A DNA stretch of 64,000 bases from Cytophagales bacterium (GTDB taxonomy: Bacteria > Bacteroidota > Bacteroidia > Cytophagales > Spirosomataceae): positions 124,001 to 188,000 of the forward strand of contig JAAFJE010000012.1 of NCBI GenBank assembly GCA_013298025.1. Reading direction: 5' to 3'. The number at the start of each line of letters is the position of its first letter. The first letter of the stretch is position 1. The notes beneath the pieces were generated by a model. That model was not told where the DNA came from. It was given only the letters and a program-made list of their open reading frames with translations, and searched no databases. Shown one piece after another: positions 62,884-64,000 of this stretch. A program made the translations under genes and the position numbers.

Positions 62884-63333
62884 TTAAAATGTTGAGGCAA
62901 CGGAGCTTAGAATAATCCACTTTCCATTGCGTTTTTCTAATTTCATTTTTTGTTGCAAACGCCAAGTATGTCGGCTTCCCAAAATTCTTGCATCTACCAA
63001 ATCTTGAGTAAGTACTTCTGCTGTGTTGCCATTCACTTTGATAGTATGGTTCACTTCTTTGGCAGAATAGTACTTCATGCTTTCTCTGGCTACTTCATCA
63101 AACCATTCTGCTTTTGGTTGCACATAACCCGTCATGTGTGTGAGGGTATAGTTTTTATCAAGAATTTTGTTCATGGCTACCGTGTCACGGGCAATCATTA
63201 GTTCTGCCAATTGCCTCACGACAGCCATTACGGCTGAGTTTTCATCCTCAATATTATTTTGCATGGCAAACGAGTTGTTTTGTGTACAAGCCGTCAGGCT
63301 TATAAAGCAGTAAATGACCAATAGATATTTCAT
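62884..63333 (-). CDS. Secreted DUF4440/NTF2-like protein
   Basis: The 149-residue protein has a lipoprotein-like start (MKYLLVIYCFISLTACTQNN, C near 16). The rest has the NTF2/DUF4440 pattern: VRQLAELMIARDTVAMNKILDKNYTLTHMTGYVQPKAEWFDEV and TAEVLTQDLVDARILGSRHTWRLQQKMKLEKRNGKWIILSSVAS. Such proteins are small ligand-binding or hydrolase-like folds of unknown function. It lies between the aldo/keto reductase (2-base gap) and the SDR gene, so probably the same operon. Confidence 0.88.
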   Translation of the reverse strand: MKYLLVIYCFISLTACTQNNSFAMQNNIEDENSAVMAVVRQLAELMIARDTVAMNKILDKNYTLTHMTGYVQPKAEWFDEVARESMKYYSAKEVNHTIKVNGNTAEVLTQDLVDARILGSRHTWRLQQKMKLEKRNGKWIILSSVASTF

Positions 63334-63335
63334 GA

Positions 63336-64000
<665 letters not shown>

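Overview
The window is a chromosomal segment of an AT-rich member of the Bacteroidota, most likely a Cytophagales bacterium. The evidence is a HTCS-type hybrid regulator, GWxTD and DUF922 proteins, Bacteroidota-type promoter boxes (TAnnTTTG) before several genes, almost no Shine-Dalgarno sequences, and secreted glycoside hydrolases. No rRNA, tRNA, CRISPR array, prophage or intact insertion sequence was seen.

Layout. 1-3.2 kb: a molybdenum hydroxylase pair (IorB-like subunit cut by the left edge, IorA-like [2Fe-2S] subunit) and an outer-membrane-like protein, divergent from an AraC regulator. 4.4-7.2 kb: a type II restriction-modification pair resembling AccI. 7.2-8.3 kb: two separated pieces of a broken MntA-type nucleotidyltransferase with a small lipoprotein gene between them. 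8.5-22.5 kb: housekeeping and signalling genes (nucleoside transporter-like MFS protein, universal stress protein, inositol oxygenase, guaA, DUF922 protease-like protein, PAS histidine kinase with response regulator, YebC, class C beta-lactamase-fold hydrolase).

22.8-31 kb is the accessory and repeat-rich part. It holds an Uma2 nuclease-like protein, a 157-residue unknown, a WDEEHG-motif protein, a PanAT-like toxin-antitoxin pair, a decayed REP-associated tyrosine transposase (RAYT) between inverted REP hairpins, a second palindromic repeat family forming two REPIN-like elements, a 42-bp array, an 11-unit 21-bp quasi-palindromic array, a solitary D12-class adenine methyltransferase with an unexplained C-terminal extension, and a repeat present up to three times in the same orientation around the methyltransferase and a secreted unknown protein, as if they were gene cassettes.

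31-54 kb is mainly secreted carbohydrate and peptide metabolism: SGNH hydrolase, glutaminase-A-family protein, GntR regulator plus a headless paralogue, a 1359-residue HTCS regulator, and a probable glucuronoxylan pair (GH115 and GH30). Two methyltransferases, an ImmA/IrrE-PIN pair, a GWxTD lipoprotein and rlmB lie between. 54-57.6 kb has a serine hydrolase, rpsU, a Xer recombinase, and a junction where a NUDIX gene and a GH3 gene have both lost their 5' parts. 57.7-64 kb is a redox cluster: four short-chain dehydrogenases, a DUF4440-like protein, an aldo/keto reductase cut by the right edge, and HxlR and AraC regulators.

The least explained structures are the 21-bp array with the cassette-like repeats around the methyltransferase, the REP/RAYT region, the split nucleotidyltransferase, the palindrome inserted in frame into the molybdenum hydroxylase, and the NUDIX/GH3 junction.
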